This document shows positions 17,199 to 25,047 of a stretch of 64,000 bases of DNA, one piece after another. The stretch covers positions 1 to 64,000 of the forward strand of contig DKGG01000039.1 in NCBI GenBank assembly GCA_002453155.1, in the 5' to 3' direction. The notes under the pieces were generated by a model. That model was given only the letters and a program-made list of their open reading frames with translations. It was not told the DNA's origin and did not search any database. Source of the stretch: Bdellovibrionaceae bacterium UBA6776 (lineage in GTDB: Bacteria > Bdellovibrionota > Bdellovibrionia > Bdellovibrionales > UBA1609). Position numbers and translations under genes: made by a program. How positions within the stretch are numbered: the stretch's first letter is position 1; every line of letters starts with the position of its first letter.

Positions 17199-19607
17199 TT
17201 ATGCTGCCGCGGAAGTGGGTTTGCCCTTTTTGGCAGCTCTTCCCACAGGCTTTTTGCTTTCTTCGGTGCGATCCAAAGCCATTGCAAAAACTTCGTCTAG
17301 GTTTTCAACGAAGATGAAATTCATCTTCTTTTTGAAATCCTCAGGAATGTCCACAACGTCTTTCTTGTTGGCCAAAGGCAAGATCACTGTTGAAACTCCG
17401 TGGGTGAGTGCCGCAAGACACTTTTCACGAATCCCACCAACAGGTAGAACTCGACCAGAGAGAGTGATTTCGCCGGTCATGGCCACGTCTTTCTTAACAG
17501 GGACGCCTGTTGCAAGGCTGATCAAAGCGGTTGATAAAGTCACCCCAGCCGAAGGTCCATCTTTAGGAATGGCACCCGCAGGCAAGTGGATGTGAACTTG
17601 GTGTTCGTCAAACCAGTCAGGATCAATTTCAAGCCAATCTGCATTTGCCCGTGCATAAGAAGCAGCGGCTTGAGCAGATTCTTTCATCACATCACCCAAT
17701 TGTCCGGTCAGAGTGAGTCCACCCTTTCCTTTCATTTTCAAAGCTTCTACGTAAAGCACTTCTCCACCAGCTTGAGTCCAGGCCAAACCTGTTGAAACTC
17801 CCACTTGGTTTTCTTTCAAGCGCTCTTCTTTTAAGAATCTTGCAGGACCCAAAAGTTCTTGAACCACTTCTGCATCCACAACAACTTTTTCAACTTCACC
17901 AAACACATATTTTTTAGCAACTTTTCGACAAACAGATCCCACTTCTCTTTCGAGATTTCGAAGACCCGCTTCACGAGTGTAGTGAGCAATAAGGAATCCT
18001 AGACCTTCATCAGTAAATTCGATTTGGTCAGGACCAATTCCATTTGCATCCATCTGACGACGAACCAAATGTTGTTTTGCGATAAAGAGTTTGTCTGAAT
18101 CGGTGTAACCAGAAATGTGCAAGGTTTCCATACGGTCACGAAGTGCTGCAGGGATATTTTCAAAAACGTTGGCTGTGGCGATGAACAACACATTGCTCAA
18201 ATCAAAATCCACATTCAAGTAGTTGTCTTTAAAGGTTGAGTTTTGTTCGGGATCCAACACCTCAAGCATTGCGGCACTGGGGTCACCTCTAAAATCAGAA
18301 CCCAATTTGTCAATCTCATCCAAAACGATCACAGGGTTGTTGGTTTTAACCTGTTTTAAAGCTTGAACGATTTTACCTGGCATTGCGCCCACATATGTTC
18401 GGCGGTGACCACGAATCTCGGCCTCGTCTTTGACTCCACCTAAAGCGATGCGGTGATATTCTCTGCCCATCGAGCGAGCAATGCTCTTTCCAAGAGAGGT
18501 TTTTCCAACTCCGGGAGGTCCTACAAAACAAAGAATAGGACCTTTCATGTCTTTTTCTTTGAGTTTTCGAACAGCTAAGAATTCAAGAACGCGGTCTTTA
18601 GCTTTGTGAAGATCGTAGTGGTCTTCATCCAAGATTTCTTTTGCACGCTGCAAATCCAAGTTGTCTTTGGAGGAGACATTCCAAGGAAGATCTACCATCC
18701 AATCCAAGTAGGTACGAACCATGCTGGCTTCAGAAGCATCGGGATGCATTCTTTCAAGTCGAGCCAATTGTTTCAAAGCTTCTTCTTGAACTTTAGGAGG
18801 CATTCCAGAGTTGTTCACTTTCTCGCGAATTTCTTCCAGTTCCTCAGATTTGGGATCATTGTCGCCGAGCTCATTTTTAATGGCTCTCATTTGTTCTCTC
18901 AAAAAATGTTCTCTTTGAGCTTTTCCGGTGTCTTCTTTGGCGCCTTGATTTCCAAGTTTAGATTGAGTTTTTAGAACTTCAAACTCAGTGGCCAAAATTT
19001 GGTTTACAACTTTTAGTCTTTCAACAGGACAGTCAGTTTCCAAAACTTTTTGCGCTTCAGCCACTTTCAATCCGAGGTTGCTGGCAATCAAATCAGCCAA
19101 ACGTCCAGGATCTGTGACATCATCCAAAACAAGAAGGATGTCTGGAGAAAGCATGCGTCCCAAAGCAATGATTTTTTCCAATTGCTCTTTTGCAGTGCGA
19201 ATCAAAGCTTCCACTTCGACTTCACTGGCGCTGTGTACGGTGTCAGAAATTTTCTCAATTTTAGTTTCGAAATAAGGAGCGGAAGTGTTGAACTCGGTGA
19301 TCTTTGCTTTGCAAACGCCTTGAATCAAAACTTTTACTCGACCATCGGACAGTTTTCTCATTCTCATAATCATGGCCACTGTTCCAATGGGGTAAATGGA
19401 TTCAGGGCTAGGATTTTCTTCGGCAATGTCTTTTTGAGAAGCTAAGAAAATCAATCGATTTTTAGAAAGGGATTCTTCCACTGCCTTGATTGAAGAATCA
19501 CGGCCCACGTAAAGGGGAAGGATCATGTAAGGGAAAACCACAATGTCTCTAACAGGTAGAAGGGGTAGTGATTCTGGCACATCAATTACTTTATCATCAA
19601 AGCTCAT
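17199..19607 (-). CDS. lon: ATP-dependent protease Lon
   Basis: Cytosolic AAA+ serine protease for misfolded and regulatory proteins, 802 residues. N-terminal LON substrate domain (LPLLPVRDIVVFPYMILPLYVG), AAA+ module with Walker A GPPGVGKTSLGKS near 362 and GGVKDEAEIRGHRRTYVGAMPG. Proteolytic domain has the Ser in PKDGPSAGVT near 685 and the dyad Lys in GGIREKCLAA near 729. The C-terminus ends in a Lys/Ala-rich tail. A strong GGAGG lies 7-11 bases before the ATG. The protease gene is next to folding genes, but I see no clear heat-shock promoter just upstream. Confidence 0.98.
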   Translation of the reverse strand: MSFDDKVIDVPESLPLLPVRDIVVFPYMILPLYVGRDSSIKAVEESLSKNRLIFLASQKDIAEENPSPESIYPIGTVAMIMRMRKLSDGRVKVLIQGVCKAKITEFNTSAPYFETKIEKISDTVHSASEVEVEALIRTAKEQLEKIIALGRMLSPDILLVLDDVTDPGRLADLIASNLGLKVAEAQKVLETDCPVERLKVVNQILATEFEVLKTQSKLGNQGAKEDTGKAQREHFLREQMRAIKNELGDNDPKSEELEEIREKVNNSGMPPKVQEEALKQLARLERMHPDASEASMVRTYLDWMVDLPWNVSSKDNLDLQRAKEILDEDHYDLHKAKDRVLEFLAVRKLKEKDMKGPILCFVGPPGVGKTSLGKSIARSMGREYHRIALGGVKDEAEIRGHRRTYVGAMPGKIVQALKQVKTNNPVIVLDEIDKLGSDFRGDPSAAMLEVLDPEQNSTFKDNYLNVDFDLSNVLFIATANVFENIPAALRDRMETLHISGYTDSDKLFIAKQHLVRRQMDANGIGPDQIEFTDEGLGFLIAHYTREAGLRNLEREVGSVCRKVAKKYVFGEVEKVVVDAEVVQELLGPARFLKEERLKENQVGVSTGLAWTQAGGEVLYVEALKMKGKGGLTLTGQLGDVMKESAQAAASYARANADWLEIDPDWFDEHQVHIHLPAGAIPKDGPSAGVTLSTALISLATGVPVKKDVAMTGEITLSGRVLPVGGIREKCLAALTHGVSTVILPLANKKDVVDIPEDFKKKMNFIFVENLDEVFAMALDRTEESKKPVGRAAKKGKPTSAAA

Positions 19608-19659
19608 TCGTTCCTCCGCTGTAACTCCTTCTCGGCGGCCCGAACATTTGCTTTAAGCT

Positions 19660-19866
19660 CTAAACAATAATTTCGTCCTTAGGCTTGTGGTTTTTCTGAG
19701 ACAGTCTCTGCTCCACGCGCAGAGCCCGACGCAATCTTTTCATCAGACCGAGTCGATTTGCTTTCCGTAAGGAGAATCTTTCCAGGATTTTTTTCTTCTC
19801 CTCAATGAGGACTTCTAGACCTTCATCCATAAGAGAGGAAGTACACCTTTTATGGATGATGGCCAA
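19660..19866 (-). CDS. small basic protein candidate
   Basis: Possible 68-residue protein between the DksA-like gene and lon, read in the same direction 30 bases after the former. It is basic and mostly helical (EVLIEEKKKILERFSLRKAN, then RLRRALRVEQRLSQKNHK). The start would be TTG with no clear RBS; an inner ATG would give about 56 residues. No family recognised. It may be a real small gene or only the untranslated 3' region of the DksA-like gene. Confidence 0.35.
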   Translation of the reverse strand: MAIIHKRCTSSLMDEGLEVLIEEKKKILERFSLRKANRLGLMKRLRRALRVEQRLSQKNHKPKDEIIV

Positions 19867-19896
19867 AAGCTTTTGCAGCGCGGGAAAGAATCAATT

Positions 19897-20247
19897 TTAT
19901 TTGGCTTCTCGCAATTCCGCACCCTCAAGGCTGAGGCGCGTCCAAGGAATGGCCAAAAGACGGGCGGTTTCAATTTCTTCCAAAGTCTCTTCGCAAATTC
20001 CGAAACTGTTGCTTTCGATGCGACCTAAGGCTTGTTCCACTTCTAAAAGTTGGTTTCGCAAAAGGTGGTGACTGACAAAGTGCTGGTGCTCATTGATAAC
20101 GCCCATACTTTGATCACCCTCATCTCCGCGAGAGGTGGAATCTCTTTTTAAAAATTCCTGATGTTGGTTTCGAATGCGGTTGAGCAAATTTGATTTTTTC
20201 TCAATCAGTTTCATTTTGCAGATTTCGATGGCTTGTTCGCGATCCAT
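19897..20247 (-). CDS. DksA/TraR-like protein lacking the zinc finger cysteines
   Basis: 116 residues from an ATG preceded by GGGGGAGG; an ATG 8 codons upstream has no RBS. The N-terminal coiled-coil-like helices (KMKLIEKKSNLLNRIRNQH; QLLEVEQALGRIESNSFG) and the motif 'FGIC.ET.EEIE..RLLAIPWTRL' match the DksA/TraR pattern 'GxCxxCGxxIxxxRLxAxPxxxxC'. Only the first cysteine remains; the second, third and fourth positions are not Cys. DksA binds the RNA polymerase secondary channel and works with ppGpp. Cys-poor DksA variants are known in other bacteria. The coiled-coil tip contains DEGDQSMG rather than the classic DxxDxA. Confidence 0.7.
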   Translation of the reverse strand: MDREQAIEICKMKLIEKKSNLLNRIRNQHQEFLKRDSTSRGDEGDQSMGVINEHQHFVSHHLLRNQLLEVEQALGRIESNSFGICEETLEEIETARLLAIPWTRLSLEGAELREAK

Positions 20248-20331
20248 TTTAACCTCCCCCTCGACCAACATCTGGCTGTGGTCTCTCTGTTACCTAAGAC
20301 AGGAGAGATTAAAAATCAGGTTAAAAGTTAT

Positions 20332-22269
20332 TCAAAGCGGGGTAATTTGACCGTCCTTAACTGTCAGCGCCAAGATGGGCTTCTCAATTTGATGGTTCTC
20401 ATTCATGACGGCACTTCCGCCAATGGTCGAAAAGCTCCCTAATCTCGAGAGGGCTTGGGCCAATTCTTCCCGGTCATCGGCCCCTCTAGAGATCAATTGT
20501 TTCAAAATCTGCGCAGTTTCATAACCTTGAGCTTCAAAAAGTCCCGGCTCCTCGCCAAAAACTTCAACATAGTGCTTAAAGAACTGAGATCGAGAAAGCT
20601 GGTCTGAAAAGTTGATGGCTGCATCTACAAAAACAGCACCTTCCACATTTTTTTGTCCGCGTCGAACAAACTCTGCTGTATTCCAAAGGTTGGTCCCCAA
20701 AAGCTGCAGTTTCCCAATGCCCAAATATTCGAGCATGGGAGCCACCTGGCCAATGGTCTTAGGTCCGTCAGCAACAAAAAGTGCATCGAAATCTACGATG
20801 GGGGGAAGCAAGTCTTCAGGAACTTCTTTTCGAGATCCTTTCTGTTGGTCATTCCAATTTTTAAGTCGTCTTTTATATTCCACCTGACGGTCTTCCACAT
20901 AATAAGTACCCACAAGGCGTTTAATGGAATCTCTAAAATCTGTTTCATCAGAACCGTAAGATTGAGCGGCAGAAATCTTTCCACCACGCTTTTCGACTTC
21001 ATCCCAAAATAGGTTGGCGTATTCCACACCATAGGCATCGTTGGGAAAAAGTATGGCAAACTTTTTCAAGTTCATTTGATCCATGGCCACGGAAACCAAT
21101 TTTTGGATCAGGGCTTTGGAATTGATGGAGTTTTGAAAAACCAAAGGACCTTCATTTGTTAAAGAGGAGATTTGCGCCAAATGAACACTGGGCACTCCAA
21201 TCTCATTGGCCTTGCGAGCAATGATAGGAGCCGTCTTACTGAGAATACTTCCAGTAATTGCAATCACGTGATCTTTTAAAACCAAATCTTCCACCGCATT
21301 GGCGGCTGTTTGTGAGTTCACACCGCTGTCTCGAACCGACAATTTATAAGGAGTGCTCGAGTCATCAAAGAGACCTAGACCAAGTTCCAGTCCGTTAAGT
21401 ACTTTTTGAGAGACCGCTTCATAACGCCCAGAAAGAGGCAAAGCCACTCCGATGGAGCGCCAGTCCACTTCACGAGCGGCGCGGAATTGCTCCAAATATC
21501 TTTGTGCTTGCTGACCAGAAGGGGAATCGGATTTGAACCGGACCGATTCGCGGAAAAAATCTTGGGCATCAGATCGTCTGCCAGCTTGAAGTTCGGCCAG
21601 TCCCACTCGGTAAGCACAATAAGATTTATAACTGTCTAAGATGGGCTCCATCAAAAGCCCGCGCAGTCCGCGCAAATCAATCTTATGTAGGATAGGAATT
21701 CCAGAAGTTTCTAAGAGGTCTCGTTTGGAAGAATCGGGCTCTTGGGAAACCAAATAGCTCAACGAAACCAAAGCTTGAGAAAGGTCTCCGGTGTCCTTTA
21801 ACAATGAAAATCGAAGTTGATGAAGTTCATGGGCGACTTTTTGTGAGAGGTTTGAAAGCTTGAGTCCTCGATCAGTCATGGTCAAAGCTTCATCCACTCT
21901 TCCAAGTTTGGTCAGGGAAAGAGCCGCTCCCAAAGTGGCTTGATCTTCGTTGGGACTGACCACGGGGCTTTGAACCACCTGAACAAAATATTCGTAGGCC
22001 ATTTTGTAATCTTTGTCGGTGTAGTAAATGCGGCCCAAGGTCATCAATGCAGAATCAGCCACATCCGAATTGGGGTGGGTTTGGACCAATGACTTCAGTT
22101 TTGCAATGGCGTCTTTTTTCGAAGTCTTTCGATTTTTACTCAAGTCTTGTTGAGCCTGTTCCAGTTCGGATTGTGCTTTTGGAGGCGCTTGAACCAGAGG
22201 CTCTTTCTTGGGTCCGGTTTGACATGAGGTCAGGGCGAGAAGAACAAAGGCGGCGAAAATTTTTTTCAA
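20332..22269 (-). CDS. LpoA/YraM-like lipoprotein: TPR plus periplasmic binding fold
   Basis: 645-residue lipoprotein; the signal peptide MKKIFAAFVLLALTSC has a good lipobox with the Cys at 16. Residues about 35-270 are TPR-like helices (VADSALMTLGRIYYTDKDYKMAYEYFVQVV). Residues about 275-645 form a type I periplasmic ligand-binding fold (IGVALPLSGRYEAVSQKVLNGLELGLGLF). The same pairing is seen in LpoA, the outer-membrane activator of penicillin-binding protein 1A, and in amino-acid binding proteins. A peptidoglycan role is inferred from the architecture. The start overlaps the dnaJ stop by 4 bases. Confidence 0.8.
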   Translation of the reverse strand: MKKIFAAFVLLALTSCQTGPKKEPLVQAPPKAQSELEQAQQDLSKNRKTSKKDAIAKLKSLVQTHPNSDVADSALMTLGRIYYTDKDYKMAYEYFVQVVQSPVVSPNEDQATLGAALSLTKLGRVDEALTMTDRGLKLSNLSQKVAHELHQLRFSLLKDTGDLSQALVSLSYLVSQEPDSSKRDLLETSGIPILHKIDLRGLRGLLMEPILDSYKSYCAYRVGLAELQAGRRSDAQDFFRESVRFKSDSPSGQQAQRYLEQFRAAREVDWRSIGVALPLSGRYEAVSQKVLNGLELGLGLFDDSSTPYKLSVRDSGVNSQTAANAVEDLVLKDHVIAITGSILSKTAPIIARKANEIGVPSVHLAQISSLTNEGPLVFQNSINSKALIQKLVSVAMDQMNLKKFAILFPNDAYGVEYANLFWDEVEKRGGKISAAQSYGSDETDFRDSIKRLVGTYYVEDRQVEYKRRLKNWNDQQKGSRKEVPEDLLPPIVDFDALFVADGPKTIGQVAPMLEYLGIGKLQLLGTNLWNTAEFVRRGQKNVEGAVFVDAAINFSDQLSRSQFFKHYVEVFGEEPGLFEAQGYETAQILKQLISRGADDREELAQALSRLGSFSTIGGSAVMNENHQIEKPILALTVKDGQITPL

Positions 22270-23270
22270 GAAGAACCTCTATTTCTAAATAGCTTTTGAA
22301 CCTGTTCTTTGTAGCTTTTCACAAGGGGAGACTGTTCTCCAGCAGATCTTAAAGCTTCCAAAGCCTTCCGTTCGGAATCGTTCAATTCATTCGGAATATC
22401 AATAATCACTTTAACGAGCATATCGCCCGGTGCATACCCACCAATATCAGGAAATCCCTTTCCTTTAAGACGAAAGACCTGGCCTGGGTGAGTGCCAGCG
22501 GGGATTTTCAAATTGGCTTTTCCAGTTAACGTTGGAATAGAGACGTTTGTTCCCAAAAGTGCATCCACAAAGGAAACAGGCAGCTCCAAGAGCACATCGT
22601 TGTCCCGTCTTTTAAACAGAGGATGGGGAAGAAGTTGCACAATCACATACAAATCTCCCGGCTTGGAAGTTCCTAAAGGTTGGTCGCCTTCGGCACGAAG
22701 TTTTAGGCGCTGACCTTCTTTGACTCCTCCGGGGACGCTGATGGAAAGCTTCGCCGCATCTTCCTTGCCACCACGGTCTCGAATAAAGCTGATTTTTTTC
22801 TCGCAGCCAGTGGCCGCTTCTTCCAAACTGATGGAGAGGGAGTAGCGCAAATCACTCCCCCGCGTTTGCCGAGGCCCTCCGGAAGCACGTCCACCGCCGG
22901 AGAAAACATCTCCAAAAAAGTCGCCGAAAAAATCGTTGAAGCCTTCTGGCCCCCCACTTCGAGGGTCAAAGCCTCCGCTAAAGCCCCCAAATCCTCCGGC
23001 AAAACCACCGGGTCCCGCACCAGGTCCACCAGGTCCTCCTGCGGCACCGGGACCGGCAAAACCAAACTGGTCGTACATTTTTCGTTTTTTATCGTCTTTT
23101 AAAACTTCGTAGGCTTCCGAAATTTCTTTGAACTTTGCTTCGGCCTTTGTGTCGCCGGGATTCTGATCGGGGTGAAACTTTAAAGCCAACTTTCGATAGG
23201 CTTTTTTAATTTCATCTGCGCTGGCAGATCGAGAAACCCCAAGTACCGCGTAATAATCCCTTTTGGCCAC
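22266..23270 (-). CDS. dnaJ: DnaJ-type Hsp40 co-chaperone without zinc finger
   Basis: 334 residues. J domain at 1-70 with the HPD motif (LKFHPDQNPGD), a long Gly/Phe-rich linker (about 75-130), then two beta-sandwich client-binding domains (SLEEAATGCEKKISFIRDRGG onward, with LKIPAGTHPGQVFRLKGKGFP). The four CxxCxGxG repeats of classical DnaJ are missing: only one Cys lies where they would be. It is thus a class B (CbpA-like) protein. It follows grpE by 6 bases and precedes the lipoprotein gene with an overlap. dnaK is not in the window. It stimulates DnaK ATP hydrolysis and delivers clients. Confidence 0.93.
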   Translation of the reverse strand: MAKRDYYAVLGVSRSASADEIKKAYRKLALKFHPDQNPGDTKAEAKFKEISEAYEVLKDDKKRKMYDQFGFAGPGAAGGPGGPGAGPGGFAGGFGGFSGGFDPRSGGPEGFNDFFGDFFGDVFSGGGRASGGPRQTRGSDLRYSLSISLEEAATGCEKKISFIRDRGGKEDAAKLSISVPGGVKEGQRLKLRAEGDQPLGTSKPGDLYVIVQLLPHPLFKRRDNDVLLELPVSFVDALLGTNVSIPTLTGKANLKIPAGTHPGQVFRLKGKGFPDIGGYAPGDMLVKVIIDIPNELNDSERKALEALRSAGEQSPLVKSYKEQVQKLFRNRGSS

Positions 23271-23276
23271 GTGAGA

Positions 23277-23798
23277 TTACCCCTTCTCTTTGGGTTCTGT
23301 GGCGACCACCACTTGGGCAGGACGCAAAAGTCGATCGTTGTAAGTGTAGGCCTTTTTAAAAACTTGAGTGATATGACCGTTTGGAACTTTGTCTGTTGGT
23401 TCCGAGCTTAAAGCTTCATGCATGTTGGGGTCGAAGGCCTTTCCTTCGCAGTTTACTTCTTTCACACCAAATTTTTGCAGAAGGCCACGCATTTCAGAAA
23501 CAATCATTTCCACTCCAGAAGCCAAACTTTCTTTGGTTTCTTCACCGGTGTGGGCAATCAAAGCGCGTTCCATGTTGTCCATAACCTCCAAGAGGTCACG
23601 CAAAACCCGTTCGTTTCCAAACTTCACCAATTCGGAACGTTCTTTGATGGCATTTTTCTTATAGTTTTCAAAATCTGCCGCCAAATAGAGGTAATCTTGC
23701 TTGGCTTGCTTCAGTTGTTCTTCAAAATCAGGGGTGTCATTCTCAGATGTGGTTTCGGCCGAGGTTTCGGTATTTTCGTTTTTCAATTCTTCGCTCAT
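23277..23798 (-). CDS. grpE: nucleotide exchange factor GrpE
   Basis: 173 residues; releases ADP from DnaK. An acidic Thr/Ser-rich N-terminus, a long helix (QAKQDYLYLAADFENYKKNAIKER), and the C-terminal beta domain with GVKEVNCEGKAFDPNMHEAL and the end motif NDRLLRPAQVVVA are all diagnostic. The SD AGGAG is 6 bases before ATG. A heat-shock-like promoter lies just upstream at 23839-23866. Order grpE-dnaJ without dnaK is unusual. Confidence 0.97.
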   Translation of the reverse strand: MSEELKNENTETSAETTSENDTPDFEEQLKQAKQDYLYLAADFENYKKNAIKERSELVKFGNERVLRDLLEVMDNMERALIAHTGEETKESLASGVEMIVSEMRGLLQKFGVKEVNCEGKAFDPNMHEALSSEPTDKVPNGHITQVFKKAYTYNDRLLRPAQVVVATEPKEKG

Positions 23799-23838
23799 GA
23801 GTTCTCCTGAGTCGGGGCTTAAACATCTCTAAGCCTTC

Positions 23839-23866
23839 AATATGGGAGAGTTTTTCTCAATGTCAA
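23839..23866 (-). promoter_or_regulatory. possible heat-shock (sigma32-like) promoter of grpE-dnaJ
   Basis: On the minus strand TTGACA (23866-23861) is followed after 14 bases by CCCATATT (23846-23839). This spacing and -10 match the RpoH pattern (CTTGAAA, 13-15 bases, CCCCATnT). The same bases also read as sigma70 TTGACA/CATATT with 16 bases. The -35 overlaps the end of hemW. A small GGCTTA/TAAGCC hairpin lies in the leader at 23816-23835. Confidence 0.5.
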
Positions 23867-25044
23867 TCTGACGGGAGATCTTCTTTCAGGAAGGTCAATC
23901 TTGCGTAAATCAGGTTGCTTTTCAGCTCGCCTTCCGGTGTCAATCTCCAGTGATTTTCTTCCTTTTTAAGGAGCTGATCTTCAACCAAGCCGAGAAGATT
24001 CTTTTCGATCAAAGTCTGGGCGGGCTTCGGGAATTTCTGCAGCGCAGCCAAAGGCAGGCCATCGAGGGTACGAAGGTACATGTGGCAAAGGTCCGTCATG
24101 GCTTCGTGAAGTTTCAGTTCCTCTCTTTGGTCCTCTGAATGGAAATCGGAAATCCGATCGCCACTTCGCTGAACCTCACTGGGATAGGCTTTGATGGATT
24201 TTGTGTTCCAAAAGCGCGTTCCATATTCGCCCGCTCGGGGATCGTAGGAGTGACTGCTCAAACCAACTCCCCAGTAGGGGCGATCGTTCCAATAGCTAAA
24301 ATTGTGAACGGACTCAAAGCCAGGGCGAGAAAAGTTAGAAAGTTCGTATTTGAAAAGATGGATCTTTTTTAGCTGAGATTCAATTTCCGAAAACATCTCC
24401 ACCTGAACCTCTTCAAGCGGTCGATGAAAAGACATGGGATGTCCCTCGGGAACTGTTAAACAGTAAGTGCTTAAGTGAGGTGGAGCCCAATCTAATATTT
24501 CATCCAAATCTTTTTGAAGCTGCGACAGAGTTTGATGGGGAAGCGCAAAGAGAAGATCAAAAGAGTAATTGAGATCCCGAGAGTTCAACATTTGCAAAGT
24601 CTGGCGAGTGTCATTGGCATCGTGCTTTCGACCCGCATTTTTCAAAAGAGTGTCATCAAAAGTCTGTGCGCCCACACTGAAGCGATTGATTCCTGCACTT
24701 AAGTACTGGTCCAAACTTTTTTCGGTCAGTGTTGCGGGATTTATTTCGATTGTGATCTCTGTGGTGGGATGGATTTCAAAACCAACGTTGGCGAGATGCT
24801 TCAGAGTGGATATGATAAGCTCAGGATCGACGAGGCTTGGGGTGCCCCCACCAAAATACAAGCTATTGAGCTGACGCTCTTTCCAAATCGAATTCCTTTG
24901 TTCAATTTCCTTGAAAAGGTCATTGAAGTATTTTTCAGGACGGTAGATCTCTGTGGCTTCGAAAGTTGTGAAGTCACAGTATCTGCAGCGCTGAAGGCAA
25001 TAGGGTGTATGGACGTAAATGGATAAGCTCACAACAGGAGTCAT
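23863..25044 (-). CDS. hemW: radical SAM heme chaperone HemW
   Basis: 393 residues, resembling coproporphyrinogen oxidase HemN but of the HemW type (heme-transfer chaperone). The 4Fe-4S motif is in VHTPYCLQRCRYCDF (C-x3-C-x2-C) near the N-terminus. GGGTPSLV, TIEINPATL and FSVGAQTFDD are SAM-domain blocks. The extra cysteine of HemN after the cluster motif is absent. The ATG at 25044 is preferred over an in-frame TTG at 25068; it leaves just 3 bases to the divergent M16 gene. The absence of a clear RBS at either start is a weak point. Confidence 0.93.
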   Translation of the reverse strand: MTPVVSLSIYVHTPYCLQRCRYCDFTTFEATEIYRPEKYFNDLFKEIEQRNSIWKERQLNSLYFGGGTPSLVDPELIISTLKHLANVGFEIHPTTEITIEINPATLTEKSLDQYLSAGINRFSVGAQTFDDTLLKNAGRKHDANDTRQTLQMLNSRDLNYSFDLLFALPHQTLSQLQKDLDEILDWAPPHLSTYCLTVPEGHPMSFHRPLEEVQVEMFSEIESQLKKIHLFKYELSNFSRPGFESVHNFSYWNDRPYWGVGLSSHSYDPRAGEYGTRFWNTKSIKAYPSEVQRSGDRISDFHSEDQREELKLHEAMTDLCHMYLRTLDGLPLAALQKFPKPAQTLIEKNLLGLVEDQLLKKEENHWRLTPEGELKSNLIYARLTFLKEDLPSD

Positions 25045-25047
25045 GAA

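Noticed and set aside
19608..19660. heat-shock promoter just upstream of lon
   Set aside because: CTTAAAG and nearby bases lack a CCCCATnT at suitable spacing.
21525..21545. tRNA T-loop-like GGTTCAAATCC on the minus strand
   Set aside because: It lies inside the lipoprotein reading frame and no acceptor stem or anticodon arm surrounds it.
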